From contig NC_046679.1 of NCBI RefSeq assembly GCF_009870125.1, forward strand, positions 4,526,001-4,590,000: 64,000 nucleotides of DNA, read 5' to 3'. Below are positions 47,124 to 60,813 of this stretch, one piece after another (position 1 is the first letter of the stretch; the number at the start of each line of letters is the position of its first letter). Below the pieces are notes generated by a model, which had not been told where the DNA came from, searched no databases, and saw only the letters and a program-made list of their open reading frames with translations. A program made the position numbers and the translations under genes. Source of the DNA: Drosophila pseudoobscura. Lineage: Eukaryota > Arthropoda > Insecta > Diptera > Drosophilidae.

Positions 47124-50100
47124 TTGAGCGAAATGCATCGTTAATTTTAAAGCTCAGTGATTTTTATGCACATCCTTCTGTGTACTCCGTTGATCGACTT
47201 CCAGCTGGATGGGGTGTGGAGTGTGGAGTGGAGCACACTGTAGTGGACTGTGGAGTCCGACTCAAGTGCACTTACTTTGCATGGTCATTGTCACATAAAA
47301 ATAAACAGCGAGCCTCCACGTACGATTGGCAATTGGTGGACTGGGAGGACTGGGAGTGGCATGGCTTGAAGAGTTGCCAAAAAGGCCCAGACGGTGACAT
47401 TAGCGCCAGCAGTTGCTACATTCTTTCTGGCCATTTGCCCACTTCGGGGTCAACAGCGAAGCAGTTATGGACCACAGAATACACGGGCCTCCAGTTCCTG
47501 GTCCCGGTCCCGCCCCAGCACTTACAATCAGCATTATCTTTTATTTTTCGTATGCAGAGTTGGCAGAAACAAACAGAACAAGATGTGACACACCAGCAGC
47601 TGTTCGCTGTCGGCCATCCCAAGACCTTTGCCTGAAATCAATGTCCTGAAATCGAATCTAAATTGGGAAGGGGAATCGGAATCGGTATGGGAATGGGAAT
47701 CCACCCATCTCCTGTGACAATTTCAATTTCAATTATTCTTCTCGAATTACGTTTATCTGCCAGTTAATTTATTGGGTTCTCAAGAAACTCTGCTCTGCGC
47801 TATTTCAAGCATAAACAATTTGTATTTACTTAGTCAGCAATGGAAATTTATTTGTTATTCGTTTGAACGAACCGAACCCCTCGTCTCAGATGGGGCGAAC
47901 TTCTCATTAAAGAAAGGAGATATTATTACCTCCATAAAATCTTTGGCAAGTCTTTGCTTTGCCAATTGTTATACCTCGATGGAGTGGAATATAACCACTC
48001 CCCAACGTCGGAGCATATACTCGTACATATGCAAATTTCTGGAAAATTGAAATGATTTTCCCTCCATTCAGCTTGTACGCCAGTTGCTTGGCTTTACCAT
48101 GCATAAAACTGCCTAAAAATTGCAAAAAATTTAAATGAACGCACTCGATACAGAGATCCCCATACCGACTCAACGGAATCCTGATAGCATTGTTAAACAA
48201 AACACTGTTTGGGGAAGGAAGAGAACAAAAACTCAACAAAAAAGGGGGGACAGAAAAAACAAAGAAGGAAAGTGGAAATGTCCATGGACCAGCGCTTCAG
48301 TTTCGAATCGTTCCGGCTGGCTCGCCCTCTCCACCGACGAGGCGTATTATCGCACAATACAATATGTATATTGGATTATTTCGTTTGTGTAAGTTTTTGC
48401 AAAGGGATACCAGAAGCCGAAACTGATGATGGAACCGTACGGTAGCAGAAGCTGAAACTGAAACTGGAACCGTACCTGGTGGCAGACACTAATCCTCACC
48501 CCCTGAGAGAGCAGAACAGAGCAAAGCAGAGCAGAGCAGAGACAGAGGCAGATGCACAGCGTGGTGGCGGTATAGAATTTCAACCAATAACAAAAATATG
48601 CGAACAAAATCAAAAATACTTCTATGATTTTTTCAATCTCCTTCTCCTCGCTCACACGCTTCTTCCCTTACTCCTTTTGCACCACCACAAAAGCGTTGAA
48701 GTTTTTAATTGAATTCTGTATGGAGAGGAGAGGAGAGGAGACGAGCCTGGCCTGGTGCTTTACTCCTTTTTGTAAGTTTTATGCCAAGTTACTACATCGA
48801 AAATGCAAAAAGTTGGAAACGAATCAAAGTGGAGGTAAGGTGCGTTAAAGGTTGGGTCTGTGGGCGCTTAAAGTCGGTTGGTTAGCGCTGTAAAGCGGTG
48901 AAGGCTAATAAGGAAATTGCTAGGATATGTAGAGTATTTCGAATTTCTTATGATTAACATTAAGCGGACTTTAACATTTCGGTTTGGGGAAGATTTACAA
49001 AAAAATGAATAGAAAGTTTGTTTCATTCAGAAAAAAAACAACCAATATTCACAGTTTACTGAGTGGAAATGTAAAAGAATGTCCTACACAGCACAGCAAA
49101 ATGTTTCAAGTGGATGGATTTTTCCCTCAAAAGGATAATCCATGAGGACCCCTGACCTGCTTTTGCGAGTACTTTCGTTTCTATTCCCCACTTAAACCAT
49201 TTTCGTCACATAAATAAAGCTAAACATCTTTTGTGGCCTTATGGGGTTAAGCCAAGAGGATAACCGCTCGACGAAAGCCAATGAGTGGAGGTCCTTTCCT
49301 GCATTCCCTCAGTGGGTCCCCGAAAATCCTGCAACCCATTTAAGGCACTTTACCCGGCCTCGTGGTCCCTTTGCTTTCCAGGGCTCGTGCTGCCTCTGCC
49401 TTCCCTTTCCCAGACTTCCTTTGGTTTGGCTTTTTTCGACAGTTTTTAAGCACTGCAAGAGATGTCAAGCTCTCTCTCTGCGACCGTTTAAGCTTTCAAT
49501 TTCGCTACCGCTGCTGCTGCTATGTGTCGCATGTGTGTGTGTGTGGAAGGGAGATGAATTATTTAAAGCATGAGTGTCATGGCGTGTGGGAGAGCAGCTC
49601 GCTATTGTTGGTGCGAGTGAGTCCGTATTTGTTTAGCGTCTGCCTGTTGTCTGCTGCCTGCTGCCTGCGCGGCGGCGCTCTCATGAATAAACAGGCAAAC
49701 AAATTACAGTACTCGACAAACAAAAACAAAGGCAAAGCTCGCCTCGCGCTTACACATTTCGCACCTTGGCGTGCACAGGTGCAAAATGTGTAAGCGCGTG
49801 CTTTTGTTTAGGCTTTGCGTTCCTGCACTCAGTACATGTCATAGCACAGGGCTATACTGTATCCAGGAGATTTAGGTAACAAGCCATTCACCAGAACCAA
49901 CTACATTCGTTGTAATGTTCCTGAAAAAACCTTTTAAATAAAGAAACTTTTTGTTGATCTAGAATATAGATCATATAGAATATAGTGATCTCTAAATGAT
50001 ATAGTTGTCTCTTTTCTTAAATTTTTGTATAGTTTTTCAAGCATTTGCCGACTTCAATTTAAATGTAATCTAAAGTAATGGGTATCTTATGGTCGTAAAC

Positions 50101-52592
50101 ATCGTCTTTTGTATCCTTTCGTGTTAAAATTTGAATTTCTGTGGGTTTTTTAGCGGCAGCAAACAATGAAATGTAGGCTAAGATTTTAATAACAATTTTT
50201 ACTGCGATTTTGTGCTCTTGAAGTTGAGCGCCAGACGACCGCAGAGCGCCATTCATAGCCAGAAAAGGACCACCGTGAGATGGTAGGGGGAAATCTCTTT
50301 CAGGATAGAAGCTGCACATGCTCCATTGCATTTCTAAGCATGTCGAATGCTCGCATGAATGGCTGGCTGGCTGGCTGGCTGGCCGGCTTAGTAGCTCCCT
50401 CAATGGAGAAAACTCATTCAAGCATTTTCGACCACCGAAGCACAGTGGCAGACTCTCTTTCAAAAGGCTCTGTTCGGAGTGGGAAGTTTCAAATTCGAAA
50501 ATCTGAAATTCAAAGCTGTCAAAAATATTTGAAATGTTCCGCTAACCTCGCCTCACTTCCCCTTATTCTCTGGTTTTAGGGGGCCCACCCCCAGCTTCCG
50601 TCTAGACATCAATCAACACCTTCGACATGATGATTGACAGCTGCGGAACGACTGCATGAAAAATAAATCTGTCATTTGCATTTCAAGTTTCGTTTTGGAA
50701 TAAATATTAATATAGTACTTGAAAAATCGGTCTTGTTGCTGCTGTTGTTGCTATTATTATTATTATTATTGCTGCCAAAGTCAATTTGTCAAAACCACGC
50801 CCCTGATACGGCTCCCCAACAGCAGATGCTTGTCAAAGCATGTCATTTCATTTCATTTGATTTTATGTTTTGGTGTGTGGTTTCAGCGCACAAGGGAAAA
50901 CGAGGGCAAAAAAATAAGGGAAAAACCCTCAATGTTTTCTTTTCCAGCTTAAAAACCGATTTCCACCCAACGTAAATATTAATGTATGTATGTATCAAAA
51001 CCGCATATTTAATTAATATAAAATAAATGATTGGGAAATAAATTAAAAATTTTGACTTCGGGCTGCATCCGGAGTACACAGCAGGGCCACGGCCATCGCC
51101 GAATGCAACGGACCTGAAATGTGTGTCTGAAAATATTTGCTTATGGTTTGGCTTTAATGCTAACACTTCGCCCTCCCTGCACAGCGATGGGTCTGTTTGT
51201 CCGGCCAGACTATTCGTTTAAACCATATGAAAGCATATTTAAACACTCGACGAACCCTCGCTTATCTCTGCCCAAAGCGAAGTCTCGCCGGTTAATTATT
51301 TTAAGCTTCTGCATTCAGCAGCCATGAATGGAATGTCGGCAGTGGATTTTATGGATTGGACCACCGTATAGTGGTCACGAATATGACTGACACATACATA
51401 CATATATCAATGCAATGTATTTACAGGCTCGCAGGTTCAATAATGTTTTTCCTTCGCTGTACAAAATATTGCTGCTTTGCTTTAACTGGATTTTTATTAA
51501 GTTAAGATACTAGAGGATTCTTGGCTCTGCTGAAGACGGTATAATGTTGATTGGTGTATTGGGGAGTATTCAGAGTCGATGCCCTTTGGGCTTAGAAGGC
51601 TGCTCAGATCTACTGATTCTGGTGATGACGATGATGTCATGTATAATTTTCGCAAAATAACGAAATATTCAGGTATTTTTAATTGCCGTAACAAAAGTAT
51701 TAGTCACTCAGAAAAGTATGTCACTCTTAATTAAAATATGAAATACAAGTACTCATATAGCTTTATTTATTTCGAATGCAAGTATAAATTATGGAGATTG
51801 GGTAGCTTCTCAGTTCAGTTGTTTGATCGCGTCATCGAGTCTGCCTGAAAAGGTTTCGCGGCCTCACACTAGTCGTTTGCTGTGTTATACTTCAGCAAGC
51901 AAAGGCTCAGATTTTCGCGCAATTCACTGACACAGGCAGGGATGGATATTCTGAAAGGACCCCTACATCCGGCCCGGAGAAGTACCTCAACATCTTGATT
52001 CTACTAACTAGACTGCAAATTCGATTTGCCTCCATCGGTGAGAACTTTTCACTTTAACCGAAAGGATCTTAAATACCTCTTTATTTCTGAGCCCGATGGA
52101 TTGTGCACCCTCGTATTGTTGAGTGTAAATTCCTAATTCCTACTGCGGAATCGGAAGATTTAACATAACAAGTACTGCCCTAGCATTGACAGTATCTGTG
52201 ACTATTAGACGGTGATACTCTGGGATATACCTCTGCAAGTTCTTGGCCCACTAGTAATGCGCATTAAAGACCAATTTGTCAGTAGCAAGATGGGCAAAGG
52301 CAGAAATAATTAAGGGACTAAATAAAGTGCAATATAGCATGTCATGGCATGGCCACTGGCCACTCAAATATTAGTTAATTAATATATATAAATATATCGC
52401 AGGAAATTCATTGAAAATAAAATGAAGACTGAAAGGAATTCTCGAAAGACCTTACATTTTTTGAGATTTCCATGACAACTCTTCAATTTTCATCATTTTG
52501 TTGCCGAGTGGGAGTGGGCCTCAGTCAAATTACAAGAAAGGGAGGAGGCATGTTGCCTCCTGTGAAAATTTCTGCTTTTACTCGTATCGTAT
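47124..52592. other. Non-coding region downstream of ppk
   Basis: No gene is supported. It holds a GGCTG tract near 50,360-50,390, TTA/GCTGTT tracts near 50,735-50,775, a (GAGCA)-type run near 48,515-48,545, a GGAGA run near 48,723-48,743 and the hairpin at 49.73-49.82 kb. A 37-codon open frame with a GTAAGT end (48278-48388) is discussed as a candidate only. Confidence 0.55.
49732..49818 (+). other. 87-nt imperfect hairpin
   Basis: Inner arms 49745-49765 and 49778-49798 are 21 bases each and complementary at 20 positions, around a 12-base loop that itself contains GTGCAC. After an asymmetric internal loop (6 versus 13 bases) an outer stem pairs GCAAAGC (49732-49738) with GCTTTGC (49812-49818). 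The size is that of a microRNA precursor, but the big asymmetric loop is unusual and no known microRNA was recognised. Confidence 0.55.
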
Positions 52593-52608
52593 ACACACAC
52601 ACACACAC
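52593..52608 (+). repeat. (AC)8 microsatellite
   Basis: Uninterrupted dinucleotide run. Confidence 0.9.
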
Positions 52609-52879
52609 GTTCTGAGGCTGTAATTTCGTTGGAGTACGACGAGTATCTGGGCGAAAAATATCCTGCAGCTGATTTTTAATTACGAAAACACAAAAAAGGA
52701 TGCTGTTGCGACTTCGTGCATGTAAACACCAATACAAGCACAGAAGCACGCACACACACTCACGGCCATGCCACACATACTTATACACATTTCGGCATCG
52801 CATTCCGTCCTCTCACCATCTGCAGACATTCCTAGACCTCAATGAAGCCATCGTCTCCTCGGCAGTTTCTGCATGTGTG

Positions 52880-52882
<3 letters not shown>

Positions 52883-52912
<30 letters not shown>
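52883..52912 (+). repeat. (GT)15 microsatellite
   Basis: Thirty-base alternating GT run, likely length-polymorphic and able to adopt Z-form under torsion. Confidence 0.92.
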
Positions 52913-52918
<6 letters not shown>

Positions 52919-53126
52919 GAGCCAACAGATTTCAATTTTTGTGTGTTAATTACATTGCCGGGCCCCAGTTCCGGACCTCCCGCCGGGTGGGCGTGGCAGT
53001 ACGGGTACGGCGGCCCCACTCGACTCGACTTGACTCTGTTTCTCTGTTTGTGCTTGTGTTAAGCATTTTGGCGCTGCTGAATGTTTAATTATCAAAAATT
53101 TGCACTTGATCCTGCGTTTTTAATAC

Positions 53127-53216
53127 CCTAGAAAGCAGAGGGTGTTCTTATTTCCAACAGATGTTTTCAATGCAGATCAGGGACGATCAACATATTCTTG
53201 ATCAGGATTCATCTGT
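53127..53216 (+). repeat. Degenerate dispersed Drosophila repeat, copy 2
   Basis: Reads TAATACCCTAGAAAGCAGAG then GGTGTT, AGATGTTTTCAATGCAG and finally ATTCTTGATCAGGAT. The same block order is seen at 2637-2705, with the AGATGTTTT-AATGCAG and TTCTTGATCAGGA parts almost identical. Confidence 0.6.
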
Positions 53217-56200
53217 CCGGTTGATAAGCCAAGACCGTATCCTTCATCCTTGCAACCATTCTAGGGAAAAGTGTCGCGTTCTTTTCATCCAATTACATCG
53301 TCAATCCCAGTTTTCACCTGTCCCCCCAAAAGCATGATTCTGAAAGGTGGCAGGGGCACCATTCGGAATTCCGGAAATTCTTTAAATAGAAGGCAAAACA
53401 ATTACATGGAAAAAGAGTCCGCCCTGTAAGCCTGCACTCCCTAAACTCTAAGATCCTGTTAGAGTAGGCTTTTCTGATACAATTTGAGGAAAATCGGATG
53501 ACTATAGGTGCCATGGAAACAAGGGTATCCCTTCTTGCGACCCTTGAAAGAAGCTTTCCTTTATTATTTGGCTCCTTCTTATTTTTCGTTTTCTGGCACA
53601 ATGGTCTCCCTGAGAGAGAGGGAGAGATTGTCAGTGTGTGTGCGGCTTATGGTAATTGCATGACGTGAATGTATGTGTGTGTGCCCCTAATGTTTTTACA
53701 AGTGTGTGTGTTTTTGATCCCCTCTCTGCACTCTCGTTCTCGAAATTTGATTTGGCCGTGTTTTGTTCTCATTTTGCATAATTGAAGGAAACGAGTGCCC
53801 CCCGGGCAAAAACAGATCTCATAGTTGCCCTGTGGCCTATTTATTTATTAATGCACTGCACACGGGCGAACCATCCCTGCCAAACCAACAACAGGACAAA
53901 TTATTTATAATTATTGTACGAGCGGAAGAGACCAAAGGAAGAAGATGAACACCGAGGAAAACTGTAGAGCTAAGTCGCCGCACATTTTTCATTTTTATGT
54001 CCGCATGGGGGTCCAGGAGGGGGAGGTGCGGGGAGGTGGGAGTATCAAAATAAAAAGGGAACAATATCAAGATAATTTAATGCCTTTAAAACAGCAAAAT
54101 GCCGTTAAAACCAACAAAGGAAATCGCTCTCTGCCGGATACCCACCATCACCATCTCCATCTACATCTTCTTTTTGGCGCTGTCTCGCTGTTATTATCCC
54201 GTTGTCGCCTGACAAATAAACACACACCGTGCAGTGGGGCTGTAGCTGTCCTCTAAAAGAAAGCCCCTCCGCCGACGAGGACTACAACACCAAGAACATT
54301 AAATTAAACACATAAATCATATTTTTTTGTTTTGAGAGTACGAGGTGTGGGAGTGCCATGGGGACTGAGAGGGTGGGAGGGAATAAAACTTAAAGGCGCC
54401 CTTGGAACAAATGAAACCGGAATATAATGTAATAGTCGCCTTTTTTGGTTTCATTGCGTTGTAATTAAAATTGTCTACCAGTTGCAGACATTGTTAATCA
54501 TTTGGGGTTTTTTGTTGTTTGTTTCAGGGCCAATGACCGTCTGGTTTAAGAGGGAACATGCCGATTAAAGAACATGAAGAGTTTTAAATGTCCTTCCAAT
54601 CCCCTCGCTATGCAGATCGCTTCCATTTACAGACCCATCCATTACACACACTCCACATAATTAATAAGCACTAGAATACCGTTAAAGCCACGCCCATACT
54701 GTCCCCTCTTTATGGACATTAATAGACTCATGTACTCACTCACACACCTTCATAGATTTTATCTGCATAATTAATTGTTAATGACGATATTGTCGCGCCC
54801 ACCCTTTGGCTTTCGATATTAATTTATGTATTTTTGCAGAGATTTATAATTAATTTCGTATTATTTGCTAAATCAACTGTAAATGTGATAAATTAATAGC
54901 TCAAACAGATCAAACTGGCAAAAAATGGTTGACAAAAATATATATTTAATTTACATGCAGGATACATTTTTGTTATCAAATGTCTGCGAGAATTACTCAT
55001 TAAAGGCTTTTGGAATGGAATATTCATACAGTGGTTTGCTCTGTACTTTGAGATTATTTACTAAATATTTTCCCTTTCATCCTTTCATGCTTGATTTTCT
55101 ATTTTAAAATTTTTGTTAAATTTGAAAAGTTTTTTCCATATCTGGCTTTAAGCATGAACAGTCAGTCCCGAGCCTTAAAAGGCTGTCCTTTTTTTGAGAA
55201 GGATTTATAGGTTATCCTGGGAAATCGAAGCTGCCAAAAGTGGAGCCCGAAAGTGGTTGCCTAAATAAATTCTCAAATCGGTTTAGACGGAGGTTTTTGG
55301 TTGTGGTTTTGGCTTCACTTTTCATGAGTTGTTTGTCTTTTTTACGAGCTTGGTTTGTTAATGCAAAAGTTACTCCGAGAAAGGGTGTTAAAAGTGCTTA
55401 TGGTGCCCCCACTCCCACATCCACTCCCACTCCTCCGGCCATCATCGGGTTAGCTAAGCAGCTTGGCATAAATTTGTACTGGGCTTTGAAATATTTGCCT
55501 TGCCTTGCATTCCATTTCATTTTGGGCAACAAATTTTGAAAGACTCTTTTTTTTTCCTGTTTGAGTGCCTGTCACTTTTAATTGTTGCATATTTAATGGG
55601 CTCTCTGTAGCTCATTACCATTACCTGGCTCAGTTTTATGGCATTTTCACGACACGATTCTCCTCTGGCTGCCATCAAATTTCGCCACCGCTGGCATTGC
55701 ATATTTTAGTTTACTGTTTGCTCTGGTTAATGCCATGTGATTCCTGTCGCTCCCCTTTTACATGGCGCCTTTCTCAACAATGTCCACTGCTGGACAGCGA
55801 GCGGGCCTGTACATAACTTCTATGTGCAGTGGATGGAAATGTTGCATAAAATAAATGTGCACCAAAAACCAGGCTATAATACTAAAAATAAAAAAAATAA
55901 TAATAATTTTCCCTGGCAACGCAATGGCCAAAGCTTCAAGGGTCGCGGGCCCTATGGCTGCTCGGAGATGGCCTTTTCCTGGTCCAGTTCTGTTCTGGCA
56001 GGGAGTCGTCCATTCGTTTGCGCTTTTCTGCTTCATTTTAAACGATGATACTTAAATTTCCATTAAAGCACTTGCCGCGACCATCAATAAAAGTCCCAGC
56101 GAGGGAAAGCGATGGAAAGCAACGGAAAAGTGACGACAAGAGGTAGAGGGAGACCAATGGACTGCGTAGCTTTTTTTTCCACAACCAAAGTCAAGCATGC

Positions 56201-57142
56201 TCTGCGGTTTCAGCCCCGTCCACCCATTCGCATGGCCATGGAAAAAGTGCGGGTGGTCGGTTCAAATATTTACAGTGCACAACTTTTGCAAGTATATAAT
56301 AATATTGTATTGGCTAGAGATGCACAAACTGCAAGGTTCTGGGGCTCTGATGCGATATAAATTGGAATCCCAGGGAACACTGGCCTGTCGTGAAGAACTC
56401 TAGCCTGGGAAGGCCTTTGATTGTTAAATTTAAATCAAAATTGTACTCAAATGGAATTAAAGTATTGATTTGGGTTTTACTTTTGGAAAATATTCTTAGA
56501 ATTGGCCAGATTTTCTCTTATTCATAAATGCCTTCTCTATTTCGATCACTGTCTTATTTGTGTCTTTGTTTGAGAGTGTGTATCGTATTATGCTTTACCT
56601 ATACCTCCCTCTTATATATGGAAAACAAAAGCCTTTCTCCGCTGCTTAAAACTTTCATCAGATAAAAATGTCTTGACAGCTCTGATAACCTAAGTGCCTT
56701 CCCTTCTTTTTTCTATACAAATTTTACAAGAAATATCATTGGTTTCTTTTGTGGTTTCCCGCCCTTAAACTTAACTTGGATAAGTTCCCTTTTGGCGAGA
56801 ACTTTGACGATTTATAGTCTCCCATCCCTGACGTCCTCAGGGGCATTGCTTTATAGGCTGCCAATGCAATTATACAAATGCATGTGTATTTATATATTAC
56901 GAGTATATATGCCTATATGTATGTATGTGGATTGTGTGTATGTAAAAATGAGTGCCGCAATGACGAGTGCCGCACAATTTCATTACTGGTTTCAGTGCTT
57001 GTGCGAGTGTGTGCTTTTTTTTTGCCCAGTTCTTACCATTTAAGCAGTTGCCAGGCCAAAAATATTTGCTCTTTAAAATGAAATACACGCAAAAGACTCA
57101 CTCCTCTCCTACTGCTCTTGGCCTAAAAATGTTGGCTCTGTA

Positions 57143-57144
<2 letters not shown>

Positions 57145-57179
<35 letters not shown>
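57145..57179 (+). repeat. (AGC)n microsatellite
   Basis: Eleven or more uninterrupted triplets. It falls in no recognised reading frame. Confidence 0.92.
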
Positions 57180-57180
<1 letters not shown>

Positions 57181-60100
57181 TGAAGCAAGATGAAGAGTTA
57201 CAACCTGCGGCAACATCCGCTAAAAACAACAAGAAGCAACGCACTCCACGCACTCCAAGCCCTCAAGAAGCAGTCCAATCCAATCCATGGCAAAATAATT
57301 ATATAATGTTGCCAGCTGCAAATAAATTTATGAGTTCTCTGGGATGGGGGACTTCATTTTTGACTCTCTAATTCCTGGGCCCACGGCCCCCGGGGTCGAT
57401 AGGAGAATGATAATGATAACTTTTGCCGTGGCTTCTGGCAGCCTTAATAATAATGATAATGTGTCATAAGGCAATTATTCAGTTGCAAAAGGTTGCTGAA
57501 GGGAAGCGCAACATGAATAAATATCCTGCAGTTATTTGGAGTGTGTGTTGACAGCGAAATTGATTGCAATTAATGGGGGTACGTATACGTACCGGGGAGG
57601 GGGTACGAGTAGGAGATCGAGTAGGAGTAGGAGTAGGAGAAGGCAAAGGCATGTTCGTACTCGCATGCTGTGTATGCAACTTCTCTTGGCCGACTATAAG
57701 GCTGGGGCTGAAGTGCAACAGTTTGCGCCTGAGTGCCTCAACTCAAAAGATGTTGACGGACAAAGCAAACAGAAACAGAAACTCAAGGCAGAGAGACCAA
57801 GCGGCAAGCCCAGACCTGGGTTAAGGCGAATGGGAGCCAAGTAAAGTCAAGTCAAGTCAAGTCAAGACTTCTTGAGGTGCCCTGGCATGGCTAATCAATT
57901 AGGCAAATTAGTTGCTTATGCTTGAAATGCATAACTGCAGCTAAGTATGCCAAGGCTCCGAGATACTCGTAGTACTTGCCAAGTTATTTAAATAAAGACG
58001 ACAAAGCCGAGACTGAAAGATGTTTAGGAAACATTTGAAAATCAATTAGGGCCCGGCTCCGGCTCCGCTCCACTCTCCCCTCTGGCAAAACCAAAGGCAA
58101 AGCCAATTTGGTTATGTCAATAGCATGAAAGGATAAAGCCAAAGACATGAAAGAATCCCAGCCTAAGGGAGAGAGACTCGGACCAGGAATAGGGCTAGGA
58201 CTACGACCAGGACTGTGGATAGGAGCATGTAAATATTCAAATCAAAAGCGCAATTGAATGTGCGAGTAAATGTCATCGTATCTTGCATTCAAATCTTTGA
58301 TTGCCAGCCATTCAGGATGGCAAGTTTATTGCACTACACTTGGCACACAGCCAGACGAGCGAGGCAGTGGCAGTGGCAGTGGCAGCGGCAGAGACAGCCC
58401 GCTCGAAGCCAATCCCATTCACCTGCTTTTTCACATTTCACAGGCGCTGGCTCGCTCTCGAATGACACTCAGACACAGTGCCCGGAATTGACACAGAATA
58501 GCTGCCAAATGCCGAATGCCGAATGCCAGGGCACAAAATGAAATGAGGAAGTGTTTAAAAAACTGAAATAAAGAAAGGAGAAGCAGTAGAAGTAGAACTG
58601 TCCTGGGCATACCTCTCACTCTCCCAAATACTTGCAAGTAGTATACGCACATATATATGTATGTGCCCATATAGGGTAGTAGTGGTTGTTGCAACAGGAA
58701 GTTAGCAGAGGCAACGTGGAGTGGCATTGATCTTAGCATTGGACACAGCTGAATGCTAAACGCTGAATGCTGATGTTCATTCGGGCGGGCACTGAGGTTG
58801 ATGTTGAGGTTGAGGTTGAGGTGCGCCGCCTGCAGGTCAGTCATTCTTAATTCCAAGTGGGTTTCGAGTTGCCAACTTGATATTGAATCATGGTAGTAAG
58901 GGCTTTGCTTTCCTTTTGAGTGCTGGCTAGTTCGTTGAACCGCTCGAGTGCATAATGTTGGAGGGTTTTGCCGTAAGTATTTAATGGGGCACTGGGATTA
59001 TGCCTGAGTGGGTCCATGAGAGTACCATTGAAGCGATAACTCGCGGTGTGAGTGCTTACTGGCAGAAAAGATACTAGCAATGATTGTACTTATGGATGCT
59101 TATCTACAGCTTAACTCAATCCATTCAATGAAGATCATATTCAATGTGCCGGATCGGAAAACCCCGCTTTAAATATGAGGTAATCTTCTGTTTGTTTGCA
59201 CTAGAGAAACTTTCAATTCGAACTCCAGGGCATGCGTTCGACGATTGTGTGTACAATCAATTAGCACCACATTGCGTATGATTGATTTAGTGTTGAGTAG
59301 TATTTATGGCGGCTAAAGGTACGTTTATTGATGATGTTCGCAGAAGCGATGCATTCGTTTGCATTTCCATTTCCATTTGCATTTGGAGTTGGAATAGCTA
59401 ATAAATATTTGTGCAACGTTGCGTATGCTCGATGCTCGTTTCAGTGCGTTTGTGTGCCGGTGGGATTGCATAAATTAAATGCCAACACTAACCCAAACAA
59501 CCAACTGCCAATAATTGTTTGAATTGCGTTTAAATTCATTAAAATTTAATACATTTGGAAATTAATTAAAAAGCCACTCAAAGTGACTGCCTGCCATCGC
59601 GATGGCACTGGCCCCGCAGCGCAGTCATTGATTTGTCCATTGGATTATGGCCAGTTAGGCAAAAAGGGCAATTAAAATTTGCCTCGTATGCCTTGTGATG
59701 GCCATTGAAATGTTCTGTTCACATTAATTGACATTTTCCCACAAACATATATATGTATATGTTTTTTCTGTTGTTTGATGTGGAAATCCAACAAATGCGT
59801 CGCGACTTTCCAAGCGTTGTCAAGCACTTTCTCCATTTCTATTATCATCAGACAGATGCCATGGGGAAATTAAGAGGCAACTCCTGCAGGAAGCGTGGGA
59901 GGCTTTTGTCTAAATGGGTTTTGCTTAGCTCTGGCTCTGGCTCTGGCACTGGCTTCAGCTCTGTAACCGTCTCCGTTTCGGTCCCCATCTTAGAGGGAGG
60001 TCGGAGTCGTCGCCGCTTGTCTGTAGTTAAACACGTACACGGAGATGACTTCACCGGCATCGGCATCGGCATCGGCATTAAGTTGTCCCTGTGTGTGTTC

Positions 60101-60780
60101 TAGTGTTTGCGGATACACATCTACATATGTCGGTGTGTGTGTGTGTTTGCTGTTCCACTTGAGGTGTCTTTAAATGCGACGAAATCTTTATGGAGTTGCC
60201 TATGAGCCGGCTTACAGCCCGACCCATACACGTATCCCCGCAGCATCTTTGGCTAAGCCATAAGTATCTGTGCGCCCAAGTATCTTCAGCTTAAGGCGCG
60301 CCTCGGCGATGCGTAACGTTCCTTGGATGCTTTTAATGTTTAGCTTTATACCCAAAGCCCAAACGAGTCGGTAGACTTTGTTTTTAACGTTTTCGGGCTC
60401 GACATTGTAGAGAAATTGTAGTAACTGCTAGTACGAATAACTAGAGTATTCCCAATTCTGTAGCTCAGACGAGCTGCCTTCCCCGTGTTCTGTATGCATT
60501 TATACATTTATGCTAATCGCGTTGGTGCGTCGTAATGCCGCTACTTTAACTCTTTTGGCTTTTAAAGGCAACGGCAACCGGCAACCAGCAAACGGCAAAC
60601 AGCAGCGCAGCTGCCAATCCCATTCCCATTCCCAATCCCAGTTGCAGTCCCCGGTTTGTGTTACATTTGGGATTCCAGCTGGAGCAGCGGAGACAGAGCT
60701 TGGAGCCCACCTATGTCTGCTATGGGGGATTTCATGGTACATTTTCTCAGCATCCTTTCATAACAAACAGACGGACAGGC

Positions 60781-60812
<32 letters not shown>

Positions 60813-60813
60813 G
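60781..60813 (+). repeat. (AGAC)8 microsatellite
   Basis: Eight tetranucleotide units, with decayed units on both sides. Confidence 0.92.

Noticed and set aside
46967-47635. 222-codon plus-strand frame overlapping the end of the ppk gene
   Set aside because: It overlaps the last ppk exon in another frame and continues into non-coding DNA without similarity.
52813-53062. Open frames across the (GT)15 tract
   Set aside because: They are kept open only by the dinucleotide repeat (alternating Val/Cys or His/Thr).
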